This document shows positions 26,257 to 35,654 of a stretch of 49,147 nucleotides of DNA, one piece after another. Source of the DNA: Clostridium sp. 28_12 (lineage in GTDB: Bacteria > Bacillota > Clostridia > TANB77 > CAG-508); contig MNRR01000030.1 in NCBI GenBank assembly GCA_001916055.1, positions 1 to 49,147 of the forward strand, read 5' to 3'. The translations under genes were made by a program, and so were the position numbers. A model generated the notes under the pieces. It did not search any database. It saw only the letters and a list, made by a program, of their open reading frames with translations, and was not told the DNA's origin. The number at the start of each line of letters is the position of its first letter. The first letter of the stretch is position 1.

Positions 26257-26285
26257 TTGACATATACAAACAATTGTTTTATAAT
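26257..26285 (+). promoter_or_regulatory. dinB promoter with SOS-like operator
   Basis: Consensus TTGACA (26257-26262), a 17-base spacer and TATAAT (26280-26285). The last 12 bases of the spacer are the perfect palindrome AAACAATTGTTT (26268-26279), touching the -10 box. It has the form AAAC-N4-GTTT, close to the Gram-positive LexA box GAAC-N4-GTTC. The KilA-N promoter has the same layout. Confidence 0.7.
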
Positions 26286-26300
26286 AGTCTTGGTGATATT

Positions 26301-27512
26301 ATGGAAAGACAAATATTGCATGTTGATGTAAATAATGCGTTTTTAAGTTGGACAGCAGTAGAAATGTTAAAACAAGGAAATAAACTAGACATAAGAGAAA
26401 TTCCGTCAGTAATAGGTGGAGATGAAAATAGAAGATCAGGAATAGTATTAGCTAAAAGTACCAAAGCTAAAATGTTTGGAATTTCAACAGGAGAAACTTT
26501 ATATCAGGCAAGAATGAAATGCCCTCAATTGCAAGTATATCCAGGAAATTATAAGATGTATAGACAATACTCAAATCAATTATATCAATTACTCTTACAA
26601 TACACAGATAAAATAGAAAGATTTAGCATAGATGAATGTTTTTTAGACATGACAAATTGTTTAATGGGAAAAAGTTTAATAGAAAAAGCATATGAAATAA
26701 ATAAAAGAGTAAAAGAAGAATTAGGATTTACAGTGAATGTTGGGGTTGCACATAATAAATTATTAGCTAAAATGGCATCGGATTTTACTAAACCAGATAG
26801 AGTACATACATTGTTTGAAGAAGAAATTCCAACAAAAATGTGGAGATTACCAATATCTGATTTATTAATGTTAGGAAGGAAAACAATTCCTAAATTATAT
26901 AACATGGGAATAAAGACAATAGGACAATTAGCACATACAGATAAGCAATTATTAACTAAAAAATTTGGAAAACACGGAACAATGATGTGGGAATATGCGA
27001 ATGGAATAGATAATGCAGAAGTACATTATCAATTTGAAAAACCAAAAGGAATTGGAAATTCAACAACATTGCCAGTAGACTTTAATGAAAGTTCTAAGTT
27101 AGAAGAAGTTTTATTAGCTCTAACAGAGCAGGTAACTTATAGATTAAGAAAATATGATATGCTTGCAAATGTTGTGAATGTACAACTAAGAACAAAGGAT
27201 TTTGAAGATAAAACACATCAAAGAAAATTGTCTTTTCCAACAGCAAGCACAAGAGAAATCTATGCTTTAGCAAAAGAACTATTTGAAGAAATGTACAAAC
27301 AAGGTACACCAATAAGATTAATAGGAATGAGGGTAGATGATCTTGAAGAAAAAGAAAAGTCACAAATTTCCTTATTTGATTATAATGATAATGAAAAGAG
27401 AGAAAAACTTGATAAAGTTGTGGATGATTTAAAACAAAAATATGGTTATAATAGTATAACAAGAGCAGGAAAACTACATTCAGAGGATAAGATTAAATTA
27501 AAGGATATATAG
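26301..27512 (+). CDS. dinB: Y-family DNA polymerase (DinB/Pol IV-like)
   Basis: A 403-residue translesion polymerase. It has H-V-D-V-N-N-A-F with the catalytic Asp, F-S-I-D-E-C-F-L-D with the second acidic pair, the helix-hairpin-helix thumb (I-K-T-I-G-Q-L-A) and a little-finger domain. Near the C-terminus Q-I-S-L-F fits the QxxLF beta-clamp motif. The start is the ATG at 26301, with GGTGAT as SD; the leader is only about ten bases. Its promoter carries a dyad suited to LexA, and lexA lies 17 kb upstream. Confidence 0.92.
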   Translation: MERQILHVDVNNAFLSWTAVEMLKQGNKLDIREIPSVIGGDENRRSGIVLAKSTKAKMFGISTGETLYQARMKCPQLQVYPGNYKMYRQYSNQLYQLLLQYTDKIERFSIDECFLDMTNCLMGKSLIEKAYEINKRVKEELGFTVNVGVAHNKLLAKMASDFTKPDRVHTLFEEEIPTKMWRLPISDLLMLGRKTIPKLYNMGIKTIGQLAHTDKQLLTKKFGKHGTMMWEYANGIDNAEVHYQFEKPKGIGNSTTLPVDFNESSKLEEVLLALTEQVTYRLRKYDMLANVVNVQLRTKDFEDKTHQRKLSFPTASTREIYALAKELFEEMYKQGTPIRLIGMRVDDLEEKEKSQISLFDYNDNEKREKLDKVVDDLKQKYGYNSITRAGKLHSEDKIKLKDI

Positions 27513-27531
27513 CCAAGAAATAAAATATATA

Positions 27532-27560
27532 TTGACATGAAAATCACAGTAATATATAAT
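27532..27560 (+). promoter_or_regulatory. Promoter of the class B PBP gene
   Basis: Consensus TTGACA (27532-27537), a 17-base spacer and TATAAT (27555-27560), 31 bases before the ATG. Confidence 0.85.
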
Positions 27561-27591
27561 TAGCTCATAAATACGATAAGGGGGTTGTAAA

Positions 27592-29613
27592 ATGAATAAA
27601 AAAACAATAATATGGATAATAGTAGCAATTATAATTATTGCAACAATATTAGGAACAATTGCAACATTTGTGTTAAGTAAAAATAAGAACAAACCAGAAG
27701 ACATATGGCAAAAATATATAGCATGTATAAATGAGCAGAAATATGAAGAAATGTACAGTATGTTAACAGAAGATTCAAAAGCAAAAATTTCTCAAGACGA
27801 TTTTATTTCAAGAAATAAAAACATTTATGATGGAATAGACATGACAGATATGCAAATTAAAATTTCATCAGTAGAAGAAGAAAACTCAACGACAAGCAAA
27901 ATTTCATATAACCAATCAATGAATACAGATGCAGGAAAAATTGAATTTGATAATACAGTTAGGTTAACAAAAAACAAAGAAAAAGGCTATCTTGTGAATT
28001 GGAGTTCTAGCTTGATATTTCCGACTTTAGGTAATAATGATAAAGTAAGAATAAAAACTATATCTGCAGAAAGAGGGTCAATAATTGATAAAAATAGCCA
28101 AGTATTAGCTGGTCAAGGTTCAGTATCATCTGTGGGAATTGTACCAGGAAAACTTAGTGATAATAAAGAAGCTGATATAGAAAAAATAGCAAATTTATTA
28201 GGAACAACAGCAAACTCTATAAGTAAAAGTCTATCAGCTTCATGGGTTAAAGATGATACATTTGTTCCATTAAAAAAGATAGCTATGGATGCGACAGATT
28301 TAAAGAATCAATTGCTTCAAATACCAGGAGTTAAAATTACAACTGCAAAAGGTAGAACATATCCATTAGGAGAAGCAGCAGCACAATTAGTTGGATATGT
28401 ACAAACAATAACAGCAGAAGAATTAGAGACAAATAGAGGAAAAGGATATACAGCAACTAGCGTGATAGGAAAAGCAGGACTAGAAAAGCAATATGAAGAA
28501 AGGTTAAAAGGAAAAGACGGAGTTGAGATATACATAGAAGGAGAAGATGGAACTCGAAAAAAAGATATTGCTAGAATTGATGTACAAAACGGAGAAACAA
28601 TAAAATTAACTATAGATTCTAAAATTCAAACAAAATTATATAATGAATTAAAAGAAAATGAGGGATTCTTTGTAGTTATGCAACCTAAAACAGGTGAACT
28701 TTTGGCGCTAGTAAGCACTCCGTCATATAATCCAAATAGTTTTGCATTAGGAATGGGCACAGATGAATGGAATAATATAAAAAATAATCAAGGAAATCCA
28801 ATGCTTGCAAGATATTTACAAAGTTATTGCCCAGGTTCAACATTTAAGCCAGTGACAGGTGCAATAGGGTTAACTACAGGGGCATTGAATGCAGAAGACA
28901 CATTTCAATATAATGGTTTGAGCTGGAAGAAAGATGGTTGGGGAGAGTATGACATAACAACACTTACAGCATATAGTGGACCTAAAAATTTAAAAAATGC
29001 TTTAATACATTCAGACAACATATATTTTGCGCAAGCAGCGTTACAAATAGGAAAAAAGAATTTTACAGAAGGATTAAATAAAATTAAGTTTAATGAAAAT
29101 ATAGATATTGGATTAACAACATCAAAATCTCAATACGCAAATAGCGGAGACATATCAAATGAAAAGGTATTAGCAGATAGTGGATATGGACAAGGAGAAA
29201 TTTTGGTAAATCCTATACATATGGCTTCAATTTATTCTGCTTTTGCAAATGATGGAAATATGGTAAAACCATATATAGAAGCAAAAAATATTAATACTGT
29301 TGAATATCTTGTAGAAAATGCATTTAGCAAAGAAGCGGCAAATACAATAAAAGATGATTTGATTCAAGTTGTAGAAAATCCAGAAGGAACAGCAAATGAT
29401 ATGAAAGTTTCTGGAAGAACAATAGCAGGTAAAACTGGAACAGCAGAATTGAAAGCTTCAAAAGACGCTCAAGCAGATGTACTTGGATGGTTTGATTGCT
29501 TTACAACAGATGAAAATAATAATCAATTATTAATTGTAAGTATGGTTGAAAACGGAAGAGATTTAGGAGGAAGCCACTATTTAATTAAAAAGATAAAAAC
29601 ACTATTTCAATAG
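27592..29613 (+). CDS. MecA-like class B penicillin-binding protein
   Basis: A 673-residue transpeptidase. One membrane anchor (about 6-28) is followed by an NTF2-like MecA_N domain (about 38-145), a PBP dimerisation domain (150-320) and the transpeptidase with S-T-F-K near residue 418, S-D-N near 472 and K-T-G near 613. This is the domain order of B. subtilis PbpC (PBP3) and S. aureus PBP2a, some of which bind beta-lactams weakly; whether this one does cannot be read from sequence. SD AAGGGGG. dgt follows 14 bases after the stop, so the two are an operon. Confidence 0.92.
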   Translation: MNKKTIIWIIVAIIIIATILGTIATFVLSKNKNKPEDIWQKYIACINEQKYEEMYSMLTEDSKAKISQDDFISRNKNIYDGIDMTDMQIKISSVEEENSTTSKISYNQSMNTDAGKIEFDNTVRLTKNKEKGYLVNWSSSLIFPTLGNNDKVRIKTISAERGSIIDKNSQVLAGQGSVSSVGIVPGKLSDNKEADIEKIANLLGTTANSISKSLSASWVKDDTFVPLKKIAMDATDLKNQLLQIPGVKITTAKGRTYPLGEAAAQLVGYVQTITAEELETNRGKGYTATSVIGKAGLEKQYEERLKGKDGVEIYIEGEDGTRKKDIARIDVQNGETIKLTIDSKIQTKLYNELKENEGFFVVMQPKTGELLALVSTPSYNPNSFALGMGTDEWNNIKNNQGNPMLARYLQSYCPGSTFKPVTGAIGLTTGALNAEDTFQYNGLSWKKDGWGEYDITTLTAYSGPKNLKNALIHSDNIYFAQAALQIGKKNFTEGLNKIKFNENIDIGLTTSKSQYANSGDISNEKVLADSGYGQGEILVNPIHMASIYSAFANDGNMVKPYIEAKNINTVEYLVENAFSKEAANTIKDDLIQVVENPEGTANDMKVSGRTIAGKTGTAELKASKDAQADVLGWFDCFTTDENNNQLLIVSMVENGRDLGGSHYLIKKIKTLFQ

Positions 29614-29627
29614 GAAGGAAACAAAAG

Positions 29628-30821
29628 ATGAAAAATGAATTTGAAAAATACGCAACAAATGAGAATAATCCGAAATGGCAGAATTCAATAAAGAGAGAGA
29701 AAGAAATATACAAAAGAAAAAATGATATACGTTCAGAGTTTGAAAGAGATTATAATAGAATTTTGCATTGTAATGCATATAGAAGAATGAAACATAAAAC
29801 TCAAGTATTTTTCTCGCCAGAAAATGACCATATATGTACAAGGATTGAACATGTAATGCATGTGGAATCAGTAAGTTACACAATTGCTAAATATTTAGGA
29901 TTAAATACAGAATTGACTAAAGCAATAGCAACAGGACATGATATAGGTCATAGTCCATTTGGACATGAGGGAGAAAGAATTTTATCACAGATTTCTGAAA
30001 GGGATATTGGTGAAAAATTTTGGCATGAAAGAAATGGTATGGAATTTGTAGACAAAATTGAATTATTAGAAGACATAAATAAAAACAAGCAGAATTTAAA
30101 TCTTACTTATGCAGTAAGAGATGGGATAATTTCTCACTGTGGAGAAATTGATGAAAATTGCTTAAAGCCAAGAGAAGAAAATATAAATTTAAATAACTAT
30201 AAAGTACCTAATCAATATTCTCCATATACTTGGGAAGGCTGTGTAGTAAAGATTTCAGATAAAATATCATATCTCGGTAGAGATATAGAAGATGCTATAT
30301 CATTGGGAATATTAGATGAGAAGCTAAAGGATTTATATAAAATATTACAATCTAAAGAAGTGATAAATAATACAGTAATAATAAACCATTTAATATGGGA
30401 TTTATGTGAAAATTCAACACCAGAAAAAGGTTTATGTTTTTCAGATGAAACATTTAATTTGTTAAAAGAAATAAAAGATTTTAATTATAAGCATATATAT
30501 ACTGCAAGAAAGATAAAACCAGCAATAAGATATTTTAGTATTGTACTAAATGAAATATATTTTACATTAAAAAGTACATATGATGGAAAGAATACAGCAT
30601 ATAAAATGCGAAAACTAAAGAAGATGTATCCAGAAGTTGTAGGAAATTTTCAAGAATGGCTTGAAAATTACTGGAATCAACAAAGAAAGAATGATAATCA
30701 AAATGATATTATTGTAAATATGGAAGATGAGAAATCTTTTTCAAAAGCTATTATTTATTATATTTCTGGAATGACTGATAATTTTGCAATTGATACTTAT
30801 AATAAGATTATTGGATTTTAA
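29628..30821 (+). CDS. dgt: dGTPase-like HD-domain phosphohydrolase
   Basis: A 397-residue HD protein of the deoxyguanosinetriphosphate triphosphohydrolase family. R-I-L-H-C-N-A-Y-R-R-M-K-H-K-T-Q is the family N-terminal motif. The metal site is in R-I-E-H-V-M-H-V, H-D-I-G-H-S-P-F-G-H and the later K-I-S-D-K-I-S-Y. Family members cut dNTPs to nucleoside and triphosphate and so set pool sizes; exact specificity is unknown. SD GGAAGGAAA. The following gene also cleans nucleotide pools. Confidence 0.92.
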   Translation: MKNEFEKYATNENNPKWQNSIKREKEIYKRKNDIRSEFERDYNRILHCNAYRRMKHKTQVFFSPENDHICTRIEHVMHVESVSYTIAKYLGLNTELTKAIATGHDIGHSPFGHEGERILSQISERDIGEKFWHERNGMEFVDKIELLEDINKNKQNLNLTYAVRDGIISHCGEIDENCLKPREENINLNNYKVPNQYSPYTWEGCVVKISDKISYLGRDIEDAISLGILDEKLKDLYKILQSKEVINNTVIINHLIWDLCENSTPEKGLCFSDETFNLLKEIKDFNYKHIYTARKIKPAIRYFSIVLNEIYFTLKSTYDGKNTAYKMRKLKKMYPEVVGNFQEWLENYWNQQRKNDNQNDIIVNMEDEKSFSKAIIYYISGMTDNFAIDTYNKIIGF

Positions 30822-30863
30822 CATATCTATCTAAAAATGAACAACATTAAGGAGGAAAAAGCA

Positions 30864-31469
30864 ATGAGAAAAATTGTTTTTGCAAGTTGGAACCCTAAAA
30901 AAGCTGCTGAAATTCAGCGTATGACACCAGAAGGTATTAAGGTTGTTTGCTTAAAAGACATTCCAGAAGCAGCTAATATACCTCAGACAGAGGAAAATGG
31001 CACTACATTTAAGGAAAATGCCACGATTAAAGCAAAATATTGGGCAGAGAAGCTCAATATGCCTGTTCTGGCAGAAGATTCCGGAATCGAAATTGATGCA
31101 TTAAATGGTTACCCAGGTGTTTACACTAAGCGCTGCATCGAGAAATTACGTCCTGGTGCGAAAGCCAATACTGATAAGCCAGATGAACTTTATCCTGTTC
31201 TTCTAGAACTTATGGCAGAAAGCGGCAATCCTTCAACACAGGCAAAGTGGGTTTCTGCAATGGCATTTATTGACTCTGAAAAAGAGGTATTTGCCACAGA
31301 ATACTTGATGGGCGACATGTGTCCTTGCGCAGGGGAGAGAGTATTTGGATTTGACCAGTATTTCAGACCGACTGGTTTGAACAAAACACTTTCAGAACTG
31401 AGTCCTGAAGAAAAGGACAGTTATGGTCCAAGAAAGAGAGCTTTTGAAAGCATCTTAAATCAGCTTTAA
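30864..31469 (+). CDS. Ham1/RdgB-like non-canonical purine NTP pyrophosphatase
   Basis: 201 residues from the ATG at 30864, which has SD AAGGAGG; an in-frame ATG at 30837 has none. S-W-N-P-K-K-A-A-E replaces the T-x-N-x2-K nucleotide loop of Ham1, and L-A-E-D-S-G-I-E-I-D-A-L-N-G-Y-P-G-V-Y is the core family motif. The C-terminus has F-G-F-D and L-S-P-E-E-K-D-S-Y-G-P-R-K-R-A. It would hydrolyse ITP, dITP or XTP. GC content and use of CGT, CGC and CTT differ clearly from the neighbours, which suggests transfer. Confidence 0.88.
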   Translation: MRKIVFASWNPKKAAEIQRMTPEGIKVVCLKDIPEAANIPQTEENGTTFKENATIKAKYWAEKLNMPVLAEDSGIEIDALNGYPGVYTKRCIEKLRPGAKANTDKPDELYPVLLELMAESGNPSTQAKWVSAMAFIDSEKEVFATEYLMGDMCPCAGERVFGFDQYFRPTGLNKTLSELSPEEKDSYGPRKRAFESILNQL

Positions 31470-31490
31470 AGTAATAAGGAGGAATTCTAA

Positions 31491-31697
31491 ATGAAAGAAA
31501 TTAAATTAAAAATTGAAGGTATGCATTGTACAGGATGTTCAAGCAGATTAGAAAAGGTATTAAATAATACAGATGGTGTGGAAAGTGCTACAGTTAGTTT
31601 TGAAGAAAAACAAGCAATAATCACATATAATGAAAGTCAAACAGATATTGAGCAAATAAAGCAAGCTATTCAAGATGCTGGATTCAAAGGAGAATAA
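31491..31697 (+). CDS. copZ: Copper chaperone CopZ-like HMA protein
   Basis: A 68-residue heavy-metal-associated domain with the metal site G-M-H-C-T-G-C near residues 9-15. It would carry Cu(I) to the ATPase that starts two bases after its stop codon. SD AAGGAGGAA. No CsoR or CopY regulator gene is adjacent, and no clear operator was seen upstream. Confidence 0.93.
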   Translation: MKEIKLKIEGMHCTGCSSRLEKVLNNTDGVESATVSFEEKQAIITYNESQTDIEQIKQAIQDAGFKGE

Positions 31698-31699
31698 GT

Positions 31700-33907
31700 A
31701 TGAAAAAAGTATTATTAAAAATTGATGGAATGACATGTAGTGCTTGTTCATCAGGACTAGAAAAGTTTTTAAATAAGCAAGATGGAATAGCAACTGCGTC
31801 AGTCAATTTAATTATGAATAATGCAAGTATTGAATATGATGATTCAAAATTAACTTTAGAACAAGTGGAAAAATTTGTAGATAAAGCAGGATTTACAAGC
31901 TTAGGAATAGATAATTTAGAAAAAGAAGAAAAGAAAAAATCAAATGAGAAATACAAATTAATAGGAATTTCAGTAATTTCAATATTAATATTATATATAT
32001 CAATGTCACATATGGTAGGACTTCCAGTGATACCATTTTTAAATATGATGACACATCCTATAAATTATGCAATTTCATTATTTATATTAACAATAATAGT
32101 ATTATGGATGGGAAGGGATATTCTAAAAAATGGATACAAAAACTTGATACACAAAACTCCTAATATGGATACTTTAGTAATGATAGGAGTTTTTGCAAGT
32201 TTTATATATAGTGTATATGGAACAATAAGAATTTGCAATGGAAATGAAATGTATGTAGAAAGCTTATATTATGAATCAGCAGCAATAGTAATCTTTTTTA
32301 TAAAAATAGGAAAATATGTTGAAAGTAAAAATAAAGACAAAACAAAAGAAGCATTACAGCAATTAATGAGCATAACACCAAATCATGCAACTATAATAAG
32401 AAACGGAAAAGAAGAAATAGTAACACTTGATGAAATACAAAAAGGAGACATTGTTATTTGCAAACCTGGAGAAAAAATTGCAGTAGATGGTGAAGTGGTA
32501 GAAGGAACAACACATATTAATGAATCATTTATAACAGGTGAAAGTGTTCCTGTAAAAAGAGAAAAAGGCTCAAAAGTAATTGCAGGAAGTATAAATTATG
32601 AAGGCACAATAAAATATAAAGCAGAAAAAATAGGTAAAGAATCAACTGTATCTGAAATTGTCAGATTAGTAGTAGAAGCAACAAATACAAAAGCACCAAT
32701 AGCAAAAGTTGCAGATACAATAAGTGGATATTTTGTACCAACAATAATAGCAATAGCAATGATTGCATTTATAATATGGTTTTTAATTACTAAAAATGTT
32801 GCAATTGCAATAAATATACTTGTAACAATTCTAGTAGTAGCTTGTCCTTGTAGTTTAGGGTTAGCAACTCCACTAGCAATAGTAATAGCATCAGGAAATG
32901 CAAGTAAAAAAGGAATATTAGTAAAAACAAGTGAAGCATTAGAAAATGCACACAAAGTAAAAACAATATGCTTTGACAAAACAGGAACTTTAACAAAAGG
33001 AGAACTAACAATTTCGAAAATATATAATTATAGTAGTTTGCCTGAAAATGAAATTTTAAAATTAGTAGCAAGTATAGAAAATAAATCTGAACACCCAATT
33101 GCAAGAGCAATTGTAAATGAAGCTAAGAGTTTAAAAATAGAACTAGAAGAAATTGCTGATTTTAAAGCTATTCCAGGATATGGTGTTAGTGCAACAATAA
33201 AAGAAAAAAGATATCTAATAGGAAATAAGAAATTAATGGTAGAAAATAATGTTGCAATTTCACAAGAGCAAGATGAATTAGAGTTGGTTTCAGAAGGAAA
33301 TAGTATTTTATTTGTTGCAGAAAATCAAAATTTAATTGCACTAATAGGTGTAAAAGATGTATTAAAAGACGAAAGTATTGATATAGTTAAAAAGCTACAG
33401 AAAAGAAATATTGAAGTTGTAATGTTAACAGGAGATAATGAAAAAACAGCAAATGCAATTGCAAAACAAATAGGAGTAGATAAAGTAATTGCAAATGTAT
33501 TACCAAAACAAAAAGCAGAAGAAATCAAAAAATTAAAACAAAAAGGGCTTGTTATGATGTGTGGAGATGGAATTAATGATAGTGTAAGTATTGTTACCGC
33601 TGACATTGGAGTGTCAGTTTCAAGTGGTACAGATATTGCAATGGACAGTAGTAATGTTGTGCTAATGAATGACAACTTAGAAAAAATTGAAGATTTATTA
33701 TCTATAAGTCAGAAGACAATTAGAAATATTAAACAAAATCTATTTTGGGCATTTTTCTACAATATTTGTATGATTCCAATTGCCTGTGGAGTTCTAGAAC
33801 CGTTAGGAATTGTTATGAATCCAATGATTGCTGCTTTTGCTATGACAATTAGCAGTTTAACGGTTATTCTTAATGCACTTAGATTAAAACGAATGGATAA
33901 TTATTAA
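31700..33907 (+). CDS. copA: Copper-exporting P1B-type ATPase CopA
   Basis: A 735-residue ATPase with one N-terminal HMA domain (G-M-T-C-S-A-C), eight membrane segments, an actuator T-G-E-S, the transmembrane C-P-C (in A-C-P-C-S-L-G-L-A-T-P), the phosphorylated D-K-T-G-T-L-T and G-D-G-I-N-D. After that, Y-N in membrane segment 7 and M-x2-S in segment 8 are the Cu(I) selectivity residues of the P1B-1 group. It exports Cu(I). It is coupled to copZ and ends in a strong shared terminator. Confidence 0.96.
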   Translation: MKKVLLKIDGMTCSACSSGLEKFLNKQDGIATASVNLIMNNASIEYDDSKLTLEQVEKFVDKAGFTSLGIDNLEKEEKKKSNEKYKLIGISVISILILYISMSHMVGLPVIPFLNMMTHPINYAISLFILTIIVLWMGRDILKNGYKNLIHKTPNMDTLVMIGVFASFIYSVYGTIRICNGNEMYVESLYYESAAIVIFFIKIGKYVESKNKDKTKEALQQLMSITPNHATIIRNGKEEIVTLDEIQKGDIVICKPGEKIAVDGEVVEGTTHINESFITGESVPVKREKGSKVIAGSINYEGTIKYKAEKIGKESTVSEIVRLVVEATNTKAPIAKVADTISGYFVPTIIAIAMIAFIIWFLITKNVAIAINILVTILVVACPCSLGLATPLAIVIASGNASKKGILVKTSEALENAHKVKTICFDKTGTLTKGELTISKIYNYSSLPENEILKLVASIENKSEHPIARAIVNEAKSLKIELEEIADFKAIPGYGVSATIKEKRYLIGNKKLMVENNVAISQEQDELELVSEGNSILFVAENQNLIALIGVKDVLKDESIDIVKKLQKRNIEVVMLTGDNEKTANAIAKQIGVDKVIANVLPKQKAEEIKKLKQKGLVMMCGDGINDSVSIVTADIGVSVSSGTDIAMDSSNVVLMNDNLEKIEDLLSISQKTIRNIKQNLFWAFFYNICMIPIACGVLEPLGIVMNPMIAAFAMTISSLTVILNALRLKRMDNY

Positions 33908-33953
33908 GATAAAACACACAACATATTATGCTTTATGTTGTGTGTTTTATCTT
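33906..33953. terminator. Bidirectional terminator between copA and DUF3021
   Basis: A perfect 20-bp stem (33906-33925 with 33934-33953) of sequence AAGATAAAACACACAACATA and an 8-base loop. It overlaps the stop codons of both convergent genes. Confidence 0.92.
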
Positions 33954-34419
33954 ACTTATTTCTTTCTTGTAACTTTTGATTAAATTTATTTACTAAGTTT
34001 TTATCAATTGAATTTCTTATACAGAAAATCAAACCAGCAAGGGCATAGATACAAACTACAATAATTATATTTAACATTTCAATATTTTTACTATATATAT
34101 TAGTATTTCCTAAAACACATAACATTACTAAAATAAGAAGTATAAATGTTACAATTGTTATAAAAACAAATTTGTAAGGATTGCTTGTAGCATATTTTTC
34201 GTTAAATTTTTTATAATAATTTAATAGTATAGCAAGTAAATAGTAAGCAATTCCTGAAACTATAACTTGAGTAATTAAAGTTTTTATATTTTGCAATTGC
34301 TGTATTTCTGCAATAAATGTATTTTCTCCTGATATAAAGTATACATTAACATATGCCATAATAAGTAATGTTACACCTAATGTAAAACCTGATAATGATT
34401 TCAATAAAATTTTTTTCAT
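33952..34419 (-). CDS. DUF3021-type membrane protein
   Basis: A 155-residue protein with four membrane segments (about residues 12-30, 45-65, 82-102 and 112-130), as in DUF3021. Members are normally encoded directly after a LytTR-domain regulator, which they are thought to control. Here only the last 35 codons of such a regulator remain upstream (34439-34546), so this protein has probably lost its partner. SD AAAAGGAG. Confidence 0.75.
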   Translation of the reverse strand: MKKILLKSLSGFTLGVTLLIMAYVNVYFISGENTFIAEIQQLQNIKTLITQVIVSGIAYYLLAILLNYYKKFNEKYATSNPYKFVFITIVTFILLILVMLCVLGNTNIYSKNIEMLNIIIVVCIYALAGLIFCIRNSIDKNLVNKFNQKLQERNK

Positions 34420-34438
34420 AATAAATCAACTCCTTTTA

Positions 34439-34546
34439 CTATATTCCTAAAAATTTTTTTATCTTTGGTATATATCTTCTTGATGAATAAGATTTGTTAC
34501 CACTTTTAAAGTTAAATATTAATGTACCAACAATTTTTTCTTCCTT
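34439..34546 (-). pseudogene. Remnant of a LytTR regulator (C-terminal end only)
   Basis: On the minus strand a frame of 35 codons ends S-S-R-R-Y-I-P-K-I-K-K-F-L-G-I then TAG, just as LytTR DNA-binding domains end, 20 bases before DUF3021. A TGA (34547-34549) closes the frame upstream and there is no start codon. The rest of the 34420-34729 gap holds only the aldolase promoter. Confidence 0.6.
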
Positions 34547-34665
34547 TCATATTTTCTTGATACTAGAATAACATAAAATTAGTATTTTTGCACTAATTTT
34601 TGAATAAATGGTATTTTTAGATAAATATGTGGTTAATAATAGTGCGAAAAATGTGAATAATTTTA

Positions 34666-34694
34666 TTGACTTATTAAAATTATATTATTATAAT
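34666..34694 (+). promoter_or_regulatory. Promoter of the class I aldolase gene
   Basis: TTGACT (34666-34671), a 17-base spacer and TATAAT (34689-34694). Confidence 0.75.
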
Positions 34695-34729
34695 GTAGAT
34701 GAATTATAATTGAAAGGTGGTTAATAAAG

Positions 34730-35617
34730 ATGGATAACGAAAAGTATGAAATCATTAAAAATGGACAAGGCTTTATAGCAGCCTTAGATCAAAGTGGAGG
34801 AAGCAGTAGCAAAACATTAAAAGCATATGGAATACCAGAAAGCGAATATAACACAGAAGAAGAAATGTTTAATCTAATACATGAAATGAGAAAAAGAGTA
34901 TTCACAAGTAAATCATTTACAAGTGAACATATATTAGGAGCAATATTATTCGAAAAAACAATGTTATCAAAAGTAAATGATGAATTTACAGCAGATTATT
35001 TATGGAATCAAAAACACATAGTATCATTCTTAAAAGTTGATAAAGGACTTCAAGATGAAAAAGATGGTGTTAAATTAATGAAACCAATACCAGAATTAGA
35101 AACAGAATTGAAAGAAGCAAACGAAAAACATGTATTTGGAACAAAAATGAGATCAGTAATATATGAACCAAATGCTGAAGGAATAAAAGCAATAGTTGCA
35201 CAACAATTTGAATTTGCAAAAACAATATGTGATGCAGGTTTAGTGCCAATTATTGAACCAGAAGTTGATATAAATGCACCAGAAAAAGAAAAATGTGAAG
35301 AAATCTTAAAAGATGAAATCAAAAAACAATTAGACAACTGGAACAAGGAAGATAAAATAATGTTCAAATTCACAATTCCAACAGTTGCAAATCATTATTT
35401 AGACTTATATGATTATGAATGTGTTGTAAGAATAGTTGCTTTATCTGGTGGATATGATATTGACAAAGCTGTAGAATTATTAACAAAAAATAATAGAATG
35501 ATAGCAAGCTTTTCAAGAGCATTATTACAAGACTTAAATGCAAATCAAACTCAAGAAGAATTTGATGCAAAATTAAATGATGTTATAGTTAAAATCTATA
35601 ATGCATCTATATCATAA
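34730..35617 (+). CDS. fda: Fructose-bisphosphate aldolase class I
   Basis: A 295-residue Schiff-base aldolase of the bacterial class I type (as in Staphylococcus). It begins with the family motif G-F-I-A-A-L-D-Q-S-G-G-S and has I-L-F-E-K-T-M. The Schiff-base lysine is expected in M-F-K-F-T-I-P near residue 211. It splits fructose 1,6-bisphosphate in glycolysis. SD AAAGGTGG; own promoter and terminator, so monocistronic. Confidence 0.94.
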   Translation: MDNEKYEIIKNGQGFIAALDQSGGSSSKTLKAYGIPESEYNTEEEMFNLIHEMRKRVFTSKSFTSEHILGAILFEKTMLSKVNDEFTADYLWNQKHIVSFLKVDKGLQDEKDGVKLMKPIPELETELKEANEKHVFGTKMRSVIYEPNAEGIKAIVAQQFEFAKTICDAGLVPIIEPEVDINAPEKEKCEEILKDEIKKQLDNWNKEDKIMFKFTIPTVANHYLDLYDYECVVRIVALSGGYDIDKAVELLTKNNRMIASFSRALLQDLNANQTQEEFDAKLNDVIVKIYNASIS

Positions 35618-35623
35618 TAAAGC

Positions 35624-35654
35624 AAAGCAGATAATTTTTGAATTGTCTGCTTTT
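35624..35654 (+). terminator. Intrinsic terminator of the aldolase gene
   Basis: A 13-bp stem AAAGCAGATAATT / AATTGTCTGCTTT with one wobble and loop TTTG. Its stem core GCAGATAATT recurs in the terminators at 38105 and 41939. Confidence 0.8.
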
